From: Actinomycetales bacterium
GTDB lineage: Bacteria > Actinomycetota > Actinomycetes > S36-B12
Assembly: GCA_018970765.1 (NCBI GenBank)
Contig: JAGWVT010000028.1
Span: forward strand, 1 to 32,532
Direction of reading: 5' to 3'
DNA length: 32,532 nt
Below, one piece after another: positions 16,065 through 26,778 of the stretch. The position numbers and the translations under genes were made by a program. The notes beneath the pieces were generated by a model. The model was not told the origin of the DNA. It worked only from the letters and a program-made list of their open reading frames with translations, and did not search any database. Each line of letters opens with the position of its first letter. Positions within the stretch are counted from its first letter, which is position 1.

Positions 16065-16715
16065 GTGCAGGGAGCGGACAACCTCGGCGTGGCTGCTGAC
16101 CAAGAACCGGTCGGCGTTGGCCCGCATCCTCAACCTTGGCCCACGGGGGACCAGTGGGACCCAGAGCTGCTCGCGCAGGGCGATCGCCGCAATGTGGTTG
16201 ATCGCTACCGCTATTGGCGTATGGACGCGATCGTGACGGATCTGCGGGCCCGTCGTCACCAATTTCACGTCGCGATCGAGAATTTCGACCACGACTTCAA
16301 CATCGGATCGGTGGTACGTACGGCAAATGCCTTCGCGGCCCATACCGTCCATGTCATCGGAAGGCGCCGGTGGAATCGGCGCGGAGCAATGGTGACCGAT
16401 CGCTACCTCGACATCGCGCATCATGACGATGCGTTGGCGTTCGGCACCTGGGCTCGTGAGCAGCAGATACCTGTCATCGGGATCGACAACTTTCCAGGTG
16501 CGCAACAGTTGGAGACCTCGACGCTGCCGCGTTCCTGCATCCTGCTCTTCGGGCAGGAAGGGCTGGGCATCTCGCCAACGGGGCAGCAGCAGTGTGAGCG
16601 TGTCCTGGCCATTGCCCAATTCGGCTCGACTCGCTCGATTAATGCCGGTGCGGCAGCTGCGATTGCGATGCATGCCTGGATCCAGCAACACTGCTTCTCG
16701 GATGTAGTGCGATGA
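16065..16715 (+). CDS. TrmH/SpoU family RNA 2'-O-methyltransferase
   Basis: A 216-residue SPOUT methyltransferase that uses S-adenosylmethionine to methylate a ribose 2'-OH in tRNA or rRNA. The three family motifs are present: motif 1 ENFDHDFNIGSVVRTANAFA (near residue 72) with Asn and Arg, motif 2 LLFGQEGLGISP (near 165) and motif 3 STRSINAGAAAAIAMHAW (near 188), which form the trefoil knot and cofactor pocket. The N-terminal 50 residues are polar and variable. GTG at 16065 is chosen by the TATCGT box 6 bases before it; a longer frame would overlap dedA fully. The target nucleotide cannot be told. Its TGA overlaps the MFS ATG. Confidence 0.92.
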   Translation: MQGADNLGVAADQEPVGVGPHPQPWPTGDQWDPELLAQGDRRNVVDRYRYWRMDAIVTDLRARRHQFHVAIENFDHDFNIGSVVRTANAFAAHTVHVIGRRRWNRRGAMVTDRYLDIAHHDDALAFGTWAREQQIPVIGIDNFPGAQQLETSTLPRSCILLFGQEGLGISPTGQQQCERVLAIAQFGSTRSINAGAAAAIAMHAWIQQHCFSDVVR

Positions 16716-17968
16716 AGCAGGCCAACCTGAATCCGCGATTCGGCCGTGGCCTTCGCGCCCAGTGGCAGCGGCTAGGCGAGGGTGTGCTCGGAAACGCCCG
16801 CTACCGGCGCTTCCTCGCCGCTCGAACACTGAGCAATGTCGGCAACGGTATGGGCCCGATTGCGCTGGCATTCGGGGTACTCGGCTTGCCTGACGGTTCA
16901 CCGACTGCACTGAGCGTGGTGCTCGCTGCACAGGCAGTCCCCCTGGTCCTGACTTTGCCCATCGCTGGTGTTGTGGCCGATCGTTTGGGCAGGGCCCGGA
17001 TGATCGCCATCACGGACATTGCGTTGAGTGCGGTCGTTGCCATCCAGGGCTTGTTGTTCATTACCGGCCATGCGTCCATCCCCGTGCTAGCCGTGCTGGC
17101 GGCACTGGCGGGCGTGCTCAACGGGTTCTGGTACCCGGCCTTCTCCGGCCTCGTTCCCGATCTGGTCGATGAAGAGCACACCCAACCGGCGAATGCCTAT
17201 ATCTCGCTGGGCTCGAATCTCGGCATGATCCTGGGTAGCGCGGTCGGGGGGCTCATCGTCAGTGGTTGGGGTGCTGGTACCGCCCTGCTGATTGACGCCA
17301 CCACATTCCTGCTCAATGGTTTGCTGGTTTGGACCCTTCGGGTTCCACCACGCCCCAGCACAGGGGATTCCGTCTGGCAGGACTTCCTGCACGGCTGGCG
17401 CGTGTTCACGTCCTACCGATGGGTGGTTGTCATCGTCGGTGCCTTCAGCGTGATCGTCATGGTGCTGGAAGGTGCCGAACGCGTGATGGGTCCAGTCGTG
17501 GCGGATGAACGGTATGGCGGGGCCGCGGGGTGGGCGGCGGTCATGGCGACGCTGTCGGTCGGCCTGCTCGCCGGTGCGTATCTAGGTTCGCGCTTCACGC
17601 CGCAGCGGCCGATGGTCGTCGGCATGATCTGCTGCCTGACGCTGCCGGCCTGGCTGCTGACTATGGCCATGGGCGCACCATTGCTCGTGGTCTGCGCAGG
17701 CGCCCTGCTGTGGGGCGTGGCGATCGAGTTATTCCAAGTCTTCTGGTTCACGGCGCTGCACCGCAATATCCCGCGCGATTCCCTCTCTCGCGTCGCCTCC
17801 TATGACGCCATGGGGTCGCTGATGTTTGGCCCCCTGGGGCTGGCCTTTGCGGGTCCACTGATCAGTGCTGCCGGGCCGACCATGGCATTCGGGCTGGCTG
17901 CCGCGGTGGCCGCGGTGGCGATCTTGGCCTCCCTGGTGGCCCGCTCGGTGCGGAGTCTGACCGCCTGA
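16712..17968 (+). CDS. MFS exporter (EntS/MFS_3-like)
   Basis: A 418-residue major facilitator protein with about 12 membrane helices. Seen: an N-terminal cytoplasmic arm ending in NARYRRFLAARTLSNVGNGM, typical of the MFS_3/enterobactin exporter-like group, the motif-A loop GVVADRLGRARMI near residue 84, and a central loop with PPRPSTGDSVWQDFLHGWRV. Relatives pump out siderophores, macrolides or other drugs; the substrate here is unknown. The start ATG overlaps the trmH stop (ATGA), so the two genes are translationally coupled, although no functional tie between them is evident. Confidence 0.88.
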   Translation: MKQANLNPRFGRGLRAQWQRLGEGVLGNARYRRFLAARTLSNVGNGMGPIALAFGVLGLPDGSPTALSVVLAAQAVPLVLTLPIAGVVADRLGRARMIAITDIALSAVVAIQGLLFITGHASIPVLAVLAALAGVLNGFWYPAFSGLVPDLVDEEHTQPANAYISLGSNLGMILGSAVGGLIVSGWGAGTALLIDATTFLLNGLLVWTLRVPPRPSTGDSVWQDFLHGWRVFTSYRWVVVIVGAFSVIVMVLEGAERVMGPVVADERYGGAAGWAAVMATLSVGLLAGAYLGSRFTPQRPMVVGMICCLTLPAWLLTMAMGAPLLVVCAGALLWGVAIELFQVFWFTALHRNIPRDSLSRVASYDAMGSLMFGPLGLAFAGPLISAAGPTMAFGLAAAVAAVAILASLVARSVRSLTA

Positions 17969-18051
17969 CGGAACCACGCAGATGGATACGTTTACATGCG
18001 CTCGCTAGGCTGAGCGACAAGTTGCGGACCCAGATGGCAGGTGGATGACAG

Positions 18052-18948
18052 ATGACGAACCCGAACTACGAAGCCCAGTACCAGGCAATGCGTTCCCGGG
18101 ATGGGTTTATTGCCGCCCTCGACCAAAGTGGCGGCAGCACCCCCAAGGCGCTTGCCCTGTACGGCGTGGACGCCAGTGGGTACGCCAATGACGCCGAGAT
18201 GTTCGATCGCATTCACGAAATGCGCACCCGCATCATCACCAACCCGGCGTTCACCGCTGACCGGATCCTTGCCGCGATCCTGTTTGAGGACACCATGGAT
18301 CGTCAGGTCGAAGGCATGGGTTCGGCCGAATACCTGTGGTCCGTCAAGAACATCGTGCCGCTGATCAAGGTCGACAAAGGCCTTGCGGATGAAGCCGATG
18401 GCGCCCAGGTGATGAAGCCTTTCCCGCTGGACGACCTGCTCGCCAAGGCGAAGGGTCATGGCGTATTCGGCACCAAGATGCGCTCGGTCATCAAGGCCGC
18501 GAACCCCGTGGGGCTGCAGGCAGTTGTCGATCAGCAGTTCGCCATCGGTAAGCAGATCCTGGCGGCCGGACTGGTGCCCATTCTGGAACCCGAGGTTGAC
18601 ATCAAGGCTGCCGACAAGGTGCAGATTGAGGCGATGCTGCGGGACGCAATCCTGGCCGGCCTCGACGGGCTTGCCGCCGACCAGCAGGTCATGTTGAAGC
18701 TGACGATCCCAAGCGAGGACAACTTCTACCGCCCACTCATTGAGCACCCCAAGGTGCTGCGGGTGGTGGCACTGTCAGGTGGCTACAGCCGCGACGAGGC
18801 CTGCGATCTGCTCGCCCGCAATCACGGCCTGATCGCGAGTTTCTCGCGCGCACTGACCGAGGGTCTGTCAGCACAGCAGAGCGACGAGGAGTTCACTGCC
18901 ATGCTGGCACGGACTATCGATCAGATCGCCGCGGCATCGCGGACCTGA
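18052..18948 (+). CDS. Class I fructose-bisphosphate aldolase
   Basis: Splits fructose 1,6-bisphosphate into glyceraldehyde 3-phosphate and dihydroxyacetone phosphate, in glycolysis and in reverse in gluconeogenesis. The 298-residue protein belongs to the bacterial single-chain class I type (Schiff-base enzyme, no metal): MRSRDGFIAALDQSGGSTPK near the N-terminus, LFEDTMDRQVEG near 79, PLIKVDKGLADE near 102, GVFGTKMRSVIKA near 138, LVPILEPEVDI near 178, MLKLTIPSEDNFY near 214 and VALSGGYSRDEAC near 240. Which of the conserved Lys residues carries the substrate was not decided. The ATG follows AGGTGGA. Downstream, four bases away, lies DUF3151, so the two probably form an operon. Confidence 0.93.
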   Translation: MTNPNYEAQYQAMRSRDGFIAALDQSGGSTPKALALYGVDASGYANDAEMFDRIHEMRTRIITNPAFTADRILAAILFEDTMDRQVEGMGSAEYLWSVKNIVPLIKVDKGLADEADGAQVMKPFPLDDLLAKAKGHGVFGTKMRSVIKAANPVGLQAVVDQQFAIGKQILAAGLVPILEPEVDIKAADKVQIEAMLRDAILAGLDGLAADQQVMLKLTIPSEDNFYRPLIEHPKVLRVVALSGGYSRDEACDLLARNHGLIASFSRALTEGLSAQQSDEEFTAMLARTIDQIAAASRT

Positions 18949-18952
18949 GCCG

Positions 18953-19369
18953 TTGACCTCGATCGGCCATGACCTGATGGCTGGCCCACCACCAACGCTG
19001 CTGCCTGCAGAACCCGAGGTGCTCGCGGTGATGGCCGCGGGTTCGTCGCCCGAGGACGTCGTCCGACAATTTCCCGCCAGTTCGCTCGCGTGGGCGGGCC
19101 TAGCCGAGGAAGCAGCCGAGCAGGGACAGACGATTCAGGTGTACGCCTTCGCCCGCGTCGGTTACCACCGTGGTTTGGATGCGCTGCGTCGCAACGGTTG
19201 GAAGGGCCATGGTCCGGTGCCCTGGAGCCATGAGCCCAACCGCGGCTTTCTGCGCTGCCTGACGCGTTTGGGTGAAGCCAGCTCGGCGATCGGCGAGCAG
19301 GCTGAAGCTGAGCGCATTGCTGCATTCCTTGCCGACTGTGATCCGTCCTTGACTACTCGTCAAGCTTGA
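18953..19369 (+). CDS. DUF3151 domain protein
   Basis: A 138-residue protein of the actinobacterial DUF3151 family, function unknown. Family marks: LMAGPPPTLLPAEPEVLAVM at the start, then PASSLAWAGLAE, and the highly conserved core YAFARVGYHRGLDALRRNGW followed by KGHGPVPWSHEPNRGFLR, then an Ala/Glu-rich helix. The helical layout recalls TPR-like proteins. The TTG at 18953 is four bases after the aldolase stop; ATG at 18977 (MAGPPP) is the alternative, and neither has a clear Shine-Dalgarno. The same neighbour pair with aldolase is common in actinobacteria, which hints at a role near central metabolism, unproven. Confidence 0.9.
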   Translation: MTSIGHDLMAGPPPTLLPAEPEVLAVMAAGSSPEDVVRQFPASSLAWAGLAEEAAEQGQTIQVYAFARVGYHRGLDALRRNGWKGHGPVPWSHEPNRGFLRCLTRLGEASSAIGEQAEAERIAAFLADCDPSLTTRQA

Positions 19370-19388
19370 TCGACCTGCACTGCTGACC

Positions 19389-20420
19389 ATGTCGACCGAA
19401 CCGGTGCTCGTGGTCGGGGGTGGGATAAGCGGTTTGGCCTGCACCGTGGAACTTGTGCGGGCCGGTGTTCAGGTTCAGGTGCGCGATCGTGGTCGACGAC
19501 TCGGTGGGCGAATGGCGTCGCGGCGACTACGGGATACCGGAACCCAGTGGGATGGTCGCGTCGTCGATTACGGCGCTTCCTACTTCACCGCCAAGGACCC
19601 GCAGTTCCGTGCGCAGGTGCAGCGGTGGATGGATAGCGGGCTTGTGCAGGAGTGGACCGATGCCTTCGCTGTTTGGGAAACGGATGCGATGAGCGGTGTC
19701 CGTCAGGGGCCGATGCGGTATCGCGCACCGGGGGGCTTGCGCACCTTGGTCGAGGACCTGGCAACCGACGCGGCAGCTGATCCTGACCGTGTCGCGTTCG
19801 AGTTTCCGGTCGAAGTGCAGTCGGTGGCAGTTCAGGACGGCCAACTCTTGATAGACGGTGTCGATGCCTTTCAAACAGCAGCCATCTGCACGCCTGGACC
19901 CCAGGCCGGACGCGTGCTCGCACCGCAACTGCAGGTGCCGCGAATTCAGGACATCGCCTGGGAACCGGTGATCGCGGTCTGGATGGTGTTCGAACAGCGA
20001 GCCTGGCCCGACCTGGACGGAGTATTTGTCAACGGTGATCCAATTCTTACCTGGATTGCCGATGATGGACGGCGCCGTGGCGATGATGCACCGGTGTTGG
20101 TGGCGCATGTGCACCCGCTCCATGCTGTGCGCCACCTGCAGGATCCGCAGGCGGTCGTGCCGGAGGCGATCGCTGCGGTACGGCGCATTCTGCAGATCGC
20201 CGACTATCCCGACTACGCCCAGGCGCATCGTTGGTCGCTCGCGCGGCCGATTAGTGCCTTGGCCGAGCCGTTCGTACTGCTCACTGAGGCGGATCAACCA
20301 GATCTGGCCGGTCTCCGCGTCGGATTTGCGGGGGACGCGTTCGCCGCAGGCCCGCGTATCGAGGCCGCCTGGCTTTCGGGTCGGGCACTCGGGCTCGCGC
20401 TTGCTGGATCAGCCGAGTGA
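19389..20420 (+). CDS. Renalase-like FAD-dependent oxidoreductase
   Basis: A 343-residue flavoprotein of the amine oxidase/renalase type. The N-terminal dinucleotide fold VLVVGGGISGLACTVELVRA holds FAD, followed by the GGRMASRR segment (GR motif) near residue 38, DYGASYFTAKDPQF near 59 (conserved in renalase-like enzymes), and a C-terminal FAD-binding strand LRVGFAGDAFAAGPRIEAAWLSG near 311-333. Bacterial renalases oxidise wrongly reduced forms of NAD(P)H, but many members of this family are uncharacterised, so the substrate is inference. It follows DUF3151 by 19 bases and precedes purA by 71. No Shine-Dalgarno is evident before the ATG. Confidence 0.82.
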   Translation: MSTEPVLVVGGGISGLACTVELVRAGVQVQVRDRGRRLGGRMASRRLRDTGTQWDGRVVDYGASYFTAKDPQFRAQVQRWMDSGLVQEWTDAFAVWETDAMSGVRQGPMRYRAPGGLRTLVEDLATDAAADPDRVAFEFPVEVQSVAVQDGQLLIDGVDAFQTAAICTPGPQAGRVLAPQLQVPRIQDIAWEPVIAVWMVFEQRAWPDLDGVFVNGDPILTWIADDGRRRGDDAPVLVAHVHPLHAVRHLQDPQAVVPEAIAAVRRILQIADYPDYAQAHRWSLARPISALAEPFVLLTEADQPDLAGLRVGFAGDAFAAGPRIEAAWLSGRALGLALAGSAE

Positions 20421-20477
20421 GGCTGTCCCCTGCAGTGCGGCGCTGATCGTCTCTCGGGCGCTTTGCACCATCTGTAT

Positions 20478-20483
20478 TACTGT
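20478..20483 (+). promoter_or_regulatory. Possible -10 box before purA
   Basis: TACTGT lies 8 bases before the purA GTG. There is no Shine-Dalgarno in the preceding 25 bases, so a leaderless message is possible. No purine riboswitch-like fold or PurR-like site was recognised in the 71-base gap. Confidence 0.3.
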
Positions 20484-20485
20484 GA

Positions 20486-23085
<2,600 letters not shown>

Positions 23086-23119
23086 CGGCGCGTTGTGCGC
23101 CGCATGGAAGGATGGGCGG

Positions 23120-24547
23120 GTGAGTCAGGACGCGGTTGAGAATGTCCTGGCAGCGCGCTACGCATCACCGGCCATGCGGGCGATCTGGTCGCCGCAGGCT
23201 CGCATCATTGCGGAACGGCGATTCTGGTTATCGGTACTGCGCGCCCAGCAGGAACTCGGATTGGCGATTCCCGAGGGAGCCATCGACGATTACGCCGCGG
23301 TGATTGAGGTCGTTGACCGAGCATCCATCGCCGAGCGGGAACGTCGGACTCGCCACGACGTTAAGGCCCGTATCGAGGAGTTCAACGAACTGGCCGGGCG
23401 CCAAAGCATCCATCTCGGTCTGACCTCACGTGATCTCACCGAGAACATCGAACAGATGCAACTGCGGGAGGCATTGCAGCTGCTGCGAATGAAGAGCATC
23501 GCCGCGCTGGCCCGTTTGGCAGCGCTGGCCTGGCAGTACGCAGACCTGCCAATGGCAGCTCGTACGCACAATGTCGCTGCCCAAGTAACCACCCTGGGCA
23601 AGCGCTTCGCGACCGCCGCCGATGAACTCCTCGATGGCGTGCAGCGCCTGGACGATCTTTTGGCCCGCATGCGCGTTCGAGGCATTAAGGGCCCGGTAGG
23701 AACGGCGCAAGACCTACTCGACCTCTTCGACGGTGAGGCTGACCGGGTGCAGCTGATGGAGCGGCGTGTCGCCGAATACCTCGGGTTTGCAGACACCTAC
23801 CTCAGCGTCGGCCAGGTCTACCCGCGATCGGCGGACTTTGATGCGCTGACGTCGCTGGTGCAACTGGCAAGTGGTCCAGCGAATCTTGCGACCACGATCA
23901 GGCTGATGGCCGGGCATGAACTCGTCACGGAAGGCTTCCAGGCTGGCCAGGTCGGTTCCAGCGCCATGCCACACAAGATGAATACGCGCTCCTGCGAGCG
24001 CATTAACGGATTCCAGGTACTGCTGCGTGGTTATGCGGACATGGTCGGTCAACTCGCCGGTTCCCAGTGGAATGAAGGTGATGTTTCCTGCTCGGTGGTG
24101 CGCCGCGTTGCGCTGCCCGATGCATGCTTTGCCATGGACGGGCTCTTGGAGACCTTCCTCACCGTGCTCGACGAGTTCGGTGCCTTCCCAGCCGTGATCG
24201 AGCGTGAACTGCAGCGCTACCTACCTTTCCTGGCGACGACGAAGATCCTGGTGGCGCTCGTCCGATTAGGACTCGGCCGCGAAGAAGCCCACGCCGTGAT
24301 CCGCGAGCATGCCATTGCCGCGGCACTTGCCATGCGTGAGCAGGGAAGCGACAACGATCTGATTGAGCGTCTCACTACCGATACCCGATTACCGTTGACG
24401 GAGGCTGAGTTGCGGGCGTTGCTGAGTGCACCCCTGCAACTGACCGGTATGGCTGCAGATCAAATTGCGGCGGTGATCGCCGACGTTGAGGTTCTGATTG
24501 CTGCTAATCCGGAGGCGGCGGTTTATCAGCCGGGCAGCATCCTGTGA
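23120..24547 (+). CDS. purB: Adenylosuccinate lyase
   Basis: Cuts fumarate from SAICAR and from adenylosuccinate, so it serves both the IMP and the AMP branches. The 475-residue protein belongs to the fumarase/aspartase superfamily. Seen: ARYASPAMRAIWSPQARI at the N-terminus, the catalytic-helix segment HLGLTSRDLTEN near 102, RTHNVAAQVTTLGKRF near 150 and the flexible signature loop GSSAMPHKMNTRSCERING near 278 with the catalytic Ser. GTG at 23120 is chosen because GGAAGGA lies 7 bases upstream. Its stop overlaps the GTG of purC. purB is more often found apart from the other genes, but placement beside purC and purD is common in actinobacteria. Confidence 0.97.
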   Translation: MSQDAVENVLAARYASPAMRAIWSPQARIIAERRFWLSVLRAQQELGLAIPEGAIDDYAAVIEVVDRASIAERERRTRHDVKARIEEFNELAGRQSIHLGLTSRDLTENIEQMQLREALQLLRMKSIAALARLAALAWQYADLPMAARTHNVAAQVTTLGKRFATAADELLDGVQRLDDLLARMRVRGIKGPVGTAQDLLDLFDGEADRVQLMERRVAEYLGFADTYLSVGQVYPRSADFDALTSLVQLASGPANLATTIRLMAGHELVTEGFQAGQVGSSAMPHKMNTRSCERINGFQVLLRGYADMVGQLAGSQWNEGDVSCSVVRRVALPDACFAMDGLLETFLTVLDEFGAFPAVIERELQRYLPFLATTKILVALVRLGLGREEAHAVIREHAIAAALAMREQGSDNDLIERLTTDTRLPLTEAELRALLSAPLQLTGMAADQIAAVIADVEVLIAANPEAAVYQPGSIL

Positions 24548-25443
24548 GTCAACAGGGGGCACTCGAGTACGACCTGCCTGAGGGGTACCAGCATGTCTAC
24601 TCCGGCAAGGTGCGTGATGTTTTCCGCGCACCCGATGGTCGACTGCTGATCGTGGCCAGCGATCGCATCTCCGCGTTCGACTGGGTCCTACCAACGTTGA
24701 TTCCAGATAAGGGCCGCATCCTCACGGCGCTGTCCAATTGGTGGTTTGAACGCCTGGCAGATGTCGTCCCCAATCACCTCACGTCGGCAGCGCCGCCGGT
24801 AGCGGTTCGAGATAGGGCGATGGTTTGCGAACCACTGGAGATGTTCCCGGTGGAATGCGTTGTGCGTGGCTATCTGGCGGGTTCTGGGCTGACGGATTAT
24901 CGGGCCGCGCAATCCATCTGCGGTGTCGGGCTGCCACCCGGACTCAAAGACGGATCCCGACTACCAAAAGCGATCTTTACGCCGGCAACCAAAGCACCAA
25001 ACGGTGAGCACGACGAGAACATCACCTATGACGAGATGATTGTGGCCATTGGCCAGGAAGAAGCCGGGCAACTTAAGCGGCTTTCCCTGGCGGTATACGA
25101 ACGCGGTGCCGCACTTGCTGAGCGGGGCGGGGTCATCCTCGCTGATACGAAGCTGGAATTCGGCATTGCGCGCAAGGGTCGCCATGCCGGCAGCATCGTG
25201 CTTGGTGATGAGGTGCTCACTCCGGATTCGTCGCGCTACTGGCCGCTGGCCACCTGGAACCCGGGATCGGTGCAAGCCTCGTTTGACAAGCAGTATGTGC
25301 GCGATTGGCTCACCTCACCGGCCAGCGGTTGGGATCGCAACGGCAGTACGCCACCACCGCCGTTGCCCGACGAAGTCGTCGAGCGCACCCGGGCGAAGTA
25401 CATCGAGGCCTACGAGGCGATCACCGGGGAGCGATTCACATGA
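24544..25443 (+). CDS. purC: SAICAR synthetase
   Basis: Joins CAIR and aspartate with ATP to make SAICAR, the substrate of PurB encoded just upstream. The 299-residue protein shows YSGKVRDVF near 19, SDRISAFDWVLPTLIPDKGR near 39, the substrate loop FPVECVVRGYLAGSG near 101, FTPATKAPNGEHDENITYDE near 141, LADTKLEFG near 200 and DEVLTPDSSRYWP near 221. The last 50 residues match the longer form of the family seen in actinobacteria and yeast. GTG start overlaps the purB stop; its own TGA overlaps the galE ATG. This tight packing marks one transcript. Confidence 0.97.
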   Translation: MSQQGALEYDLPEGYQHVYSGKVRDVFRAPDGRLLIVASDRISAFDWVLPTLIPDKGRILTALSNWWFERLADVVPNHLTSAAPPVAVRDRAMVCEPLEMFPVECVVRGYLAGSGLTDYRAAQSICGVGLPPGLKDGSRLPKAIFTPATKAPNGEHDENITYDEMIVAIGQEEAGQLKRLSLAVYERGAALAERGGVILADTKLEFGIARKGRHAGSIVLGDEVLTPDSSRYWPLATWNPGSVQASFDKQYVRDWLTSPASGWDRNGSTPPPPLPDEVVERTRAKYIEAYEAITGERFT

Positions 25444-26405
25444 GTACCTGGCTGGTGACCGGGGGGGCCGGATACATCGGCACGCACGTGGTTCGGGTGT
25501 TGCTTGCCCAGGGCTACGAAGTGGTGGTGCTTGACGATCTGAGTACCGGACGAGCCGATCGCATTCCATCGGCAACACCGTTCGTACATTGCAGCCTTCA
25601 GGATGAGGCTGCGGTGGCTACCGCGCTGCGCGAACACCAGGTTGACGGGGTCGTGCACCTGGCGGCAAAGAAGGCCGCGGGTGAGTCAGTTCTGCAGCCG
25701 CTGCGCTACTACCGCGAGAACGTTGACGGCATGCTGAGCCTGCTCGCCGCCATGCACCAGGCGAAAGTGGGGCGGCTGGTCTATTCCTCGTCGGCGGCCG
25801 TCTACGGCACCCCGGCGAGCAATCCGATTGATGAGGATTTCGCTCTCGTTCCTGACTCGCCTTATGGCGAGACCAAGGTCATTGGTGAGTGGCTTTCCCG
25901 AGATGCCGGTATCGCCACCGGCCTGTCCTGGGTTGCCCTGCGCTATTTCAACGTGGCTGGTGCGGGTGATCCGTCACTCGGTGACACCAGCGTCAACAAC
26001 CTCATCCCGATGGTGTTCCAAGCACTGCAGCGCGGCCAAGCGCCGCAGATCTTCGGGGACGACTATCCGACCCCGGACGGCACCTGCATCCGTGACTACA
26101 TCCATGTGCAGGACCTCGCCGATGCCCACGCCGCGGCGGTGGCCTTCTGCACTGGGAATCAGGCAGCTGAGGTGTTGAACGTCGGACGAGGTGTCGGATC
26201 ATCGGTCCTTGAAGTAATGGCCATGATCAGTGAGGTGCTGCAACGTGACATAGGAGCGGTTGTGACTGCCCGCCGGCCCGGGGATCCACCTGCGTCTACG
26301 GCGGCGACGGCGCGCATCGAAGAAGTACTCGGCTGGCGAGCGCAGCGAGACCTGCGCGACATGGTCACTTCCGCCTGGCTCGCCTGGCAGGCACAGTTGG
26401 CATAG
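25440..26405 (+). CDS. galE: UDP-glucose 4-epimerase
   Basis: Interconverts UDP-glucose and UDP-galactose with bound NAD, for galactose use and cell-wall or capsule sugars. The 321-residue extended SDR has the NAD motif TGGAGYIGTHVVR (8-20), DDLSTG near 36, HLAAKKAAGESV near 75, SSSAAVYG with the catalytic Ser near 115 and YGETK (about Y142 and K146), then ALRYFNVAGA near 164. ATG at 25440 sits in an ATGA overlap with purC. A sugar epimerase is a foreign function in a purine operon. Other sugar-nucleotide epimerases have the same motifs, so the exact sugar is likely but unproven. Its TAG stop lies in a 9-base tandem repeat. Confidence 0.9.
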   Translation: MSTWLVTGGAGYIGTHVVRVLLAQGYEVVVLDDLSTGRADRIPSATPFVHCSLQDEAAVATALREHQVDGVVHLAAKKAAGESVLQPLRYYRENVDGMLSLLAAMHQAKVGRLVYSSSAAVYGTPASNPIDEDFALVPDSPYGETKVIGEWLSRDAGIATGLSWVALRYFNVAGAGDPSLGDTSVNNLIPMVFQALQRGQAPQIFGDDYPTPDGTCIRDYIHVQDLADAHAAAVAFCTGNQAAEVLNVGRGVGSSVLEVMAMISEVLQRDIGAVVTARRPGDPPASTAATARIEEVLGWRAQRDLRDMVTSAWLAWQAQLA

Positions 26406-26421
26406 TTGGCATAGTTGGCAC
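26395..26421 (+). repeat. Three 9-base repeats across the galE stop codon
   Basis: AGTTGGCAT, AGTTGGCAT, AGTTGGCAC in tandem. The repeat length is a multiple of three, so each unit adds the same codons and a TAG: the frame reads CAG TTG GCA TAG TTG GCA TAG TTG GCA CAG. The galE stop is thus doubled in frame. It looks like replication slippage. The rest of the gap before purS contains a weak TAGGCT (26457-26462), which could be a -10 box. Confidence 0.75.
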
Positions 26422-26496
26422 AGCAGCAGGACCTACCCGGCAAGTCAGCGCGCCGATAGGCTTGCGCCAGCGAGGTTCCGAACCCTTGGAGTGCCA

Positions 26497-26763
26497 GTGG
26501 CCCGCGTCATCATCGACGTCATGCTGAAGCCGGAGATTCTTGATCCACAGGGTCGTGCCGTCCAGGGTGCGCTTGGCCGACTTGGACTGACTGGCGTCAG
26601 TGAGGTTCGACAGGGCAAGCAGTTCATCATCGATCTCGAAGGAAATCTCGATACTGATCGAGCCGCACTTGTGGAGCAACTCGCTGGGGAACTGCTCAGC
26701 AATCCGGTGATCGAGAACTACCGCCTCACCGTGCAGCCGGACCCCAGTGACGCCGCGCACTGA
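26497..26763 (+). CDS. purS: FGAM synthase subunit PurS
   Basis: Small partner of PurQ and PurL in phosphoribosylformylglycinamidine synthase; it bridges the glutaminase and synthase and helps ammonia channelling. The 88-residue protein has the typical beginning ARVIIDVMLKPEILDPQGRA, the loop LGLTGVSEVRQGKQF and a C-terminal strand ENYRLTV. GTG at 26497 is chosen over GTG at 26491 because TTGGAG lies 6 bases before it and homologues start here. It is followed by purQ after 15 bases. The 91-base gap after galE is the largest in the cluster, so a second promoter is possible. Confidence 0.96.
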   Translation: MARVIIDVMLKPEILDPQGRAVQGALGRLGLTGVSEVRQGKQFIIDLEGNLDTDRAALVEQLAGELLSNPVIENYRLTVQPDPSDAAH

Positions 26764-26778
26764 CGGGGTGCCTGCATC

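Noticed and set aside
16026-16931. Long open frame of about 300 codons on the minus strand across trmH
   Set aside because: It mirrors the trmH coding region, has no family motif, and trmH shows all three SPOUT motifs on the plus strand.
17970-17992. GGAAC...CGTT as an ECF sigma promoter before the aldolase
   Set aside because: Spacing is too short for SigR/SigE-type promoters.
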